Assembly (NCBI GenBank): GCA_000467935.1 | Contig: KI259842.1 | Span: 1-5,616 of the forward strand | Reading direction: 5' to 3' | DNA: 5,616 nt | Origin: Peptostreptococcaceae bacterium oral taxon 113 str. W5053 | GTDB lineage: Bacteria > Bacillota > Clostridia > Tissierellales > Peptoniphilaceae | Made by a program: the position numbers and the translations under genes | Shown here: positions 5,011-5,616 of the stretch, piece after piece | Numbering within the stretch: position 1 is the first letter of the stretch | Layout: each line of letters opens with the position of its first letter | The notes under the pieces: model-generated | What the model was told of the DNA's origin: nothing | Seen by the model: the letters and a program-made list of their open reading frames with translations, nothing else | Databases searched by the model: none

Positions 5011-5616
5011 TTATTGTATATCAATTTTGTTTTTTTAATGTTCTTAATATATTCACTTACCGGTATCCCTGTTCTTTTCAAACTCTTCAGCTTTTCCTGT
5101 TTTTTCTCCTCTCTCCTCGCCTTATATCTGTCCTCATACTCTTTTTGCTTGCCGTTTGCTTTACGCTTGAGGTAGTTTTGATGAAGCCTGTCTTTTCTTG
5201 CCCTTTCTTTTTCTTCCTCCTCTGTTAATTTCTGCATTTCTTCTTCGGATAATTCCTCTTTCGGCGGTTCATAGTTCCCGATAAAGTTGAAGTAGATTTC
5301 GACTTTCTGATTGGCGGTTTGACTGCCTTTTCGATCTCGTTCGTGGATTAAGATTTTTTCTACAAACTCGTTGATGATGGTCGGTGTCAGTTCGTCAAAG
5401 TTATCATAGCGTTCGATCAATCGGATAAACTTCTTGGCTCTGTCGGTTTCTTTTTCGTATCGCTTGATGGCTTTTTCCAACCCATCGATTTCTTTGCTAA
5501 GTTCCCTTTGCTCGGTTTCATACTGATTGTTTAAGATTTCATATCGGGTATTCGGTATTTTCTCCAGTATCATATCTTCGTATATTCGACACATTAAGCG
5601 TTCCAGTTCCTGAAGT
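5007..5616 (-). CDS. Large serine recombinase, C-terminal part (TnpX/TndX-like, DUF4368), cut by window edge
   Basis: The reading frame is open from the right edge to a TAG at 5009-5007, 202 codons. The first Met (5594-5592) is preceded in frame by LQELERL and is internal, not a start. In visible-residue numbering, a helical, coiled-coil-like stretch at about 25-70 (for example LSKEIDGLEKAIKRYEKE) leads into LTPTIINEFVEKILIHE (76-92) and VEIYFNFIGNYEPP (105-118), the hallmark C-terminal region of transposon recombinases of this type, which integrate and excise elements through short core sites. Residues 119-202 are a Lys/Glu/Arg-rich tail including RLHQNYLKRKANGKQKEYE. The catalytic serine domain and most of the recombinase domain lie outside the window, so activity cannot be judged. 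G+C is visibly higher than in the operon to the left. Confidence 0.9.
   Translation of the reverse strand, partial: LQELERLMCRIYEDMILEKIPNTRYEILNNQYETEQRELSKEIDGLEKAIKRYEKETDRAKKFIRLIERYDNFDELTPTIINEFVEKILIHERDRKGSQTANQKVEIYFNFIGNYEPPKEELSEEEMQKLTEEEEKERARKDRLHQNYLKRKANGKQKEYEDRYKARREEKKQEKLKSLKRTGIPVSEYIKNIKKTKLIYNN

Noticed and set aside
5007..5594. Reading the recombinase fragment as a complete 195-residue protein starting at Met 5594
   Set aside because: The frame stays open upstream to the window edge (LQELERL precedes the Met) and the content is only the C-terminal region of a much longer family, so it is a gene cut by the window, not a small protein.
1..5616. CRISPR arrays, tRNA or rRNA genes, insertion sequence with transposase
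   Set aside because: No regularly spaced repeats, cloverleaf-like stretches, rRNA-like sequence or DDE transposase fragments were seen on either strand.

Overview
The window looks like accessory DNA from a low-G+C Gram-positive bacterium (Firmicutes, Clostridia/Peptoniphilaceae- or Streptococcus-like). The reasons are A+T-rich codons, strong AGGAGG-type ribosome binding sites, a TTG start, a consensus sigma-A promoter, and a large serine recombinase of the TnpX/TndX (DUF4368) type that is typical of conjugative and mobilizable elements in this phylum. The species cannot be told from the sequence. Every supported gene is on the minus strand, so the window is read from right to left.

Layout in transcription order. 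Positions 5616-5007 hold the last ~202 codons of a large serine recombinase, cut by the window edge. Positions 5006-4923 are a compact control region: a perfect TTGACA-17-TATAAT promoter whose -35 box begins at the base after the recombinase stop codon, a 10+10 bp inverted repeat over the predicted transcription start, and further palindromes around -35 and in the spacer. Then follows a tight five-gene operon: a TetR-type regulator with a TTG start (4922-4329), an ECF-transporter S component of the Trep_Strep/MptD type (4309-3722), an EcfT transmembrane coupling protein (3702-3001), a fused double-ABC ATPase overlapping ecfT by 8 nt (3008-1614), and a MATE efflux pump (1589-234). Gaps are only 19, 19, -8 and 24 nt and each gene has its own good Shine-Dalgarno, so a single transcript is likely. 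Positions 1-233 hold no convincing gene. They contain a terminator-like hairpin at the very left edge, a 10-bp inverted repeat and one 30-codon ORF of doubtful status.

Working model (inference): S + T + A-A form one complete dedicated (group I) ECF importer. The MATE pump exports a substrate in the same physiological circuit, and the TetR protein represses the whole operon until its ligand, perhaps the transported compound, appears. The substrate cannot be read from the sequence. The ECF/MATE/TetR set resembles gene sets I recall as recurrent cargo beside Firmicutes integrative elements, so the gene types are not new, but pairing an importer and an exporter under one TetR repressor next to a recombinase is functionally unexplained. 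Hand-counted sample lines give about 35-45% G+C in the recombinase and about 23-32% in the operon, which suggests different origins joined near position 5007.
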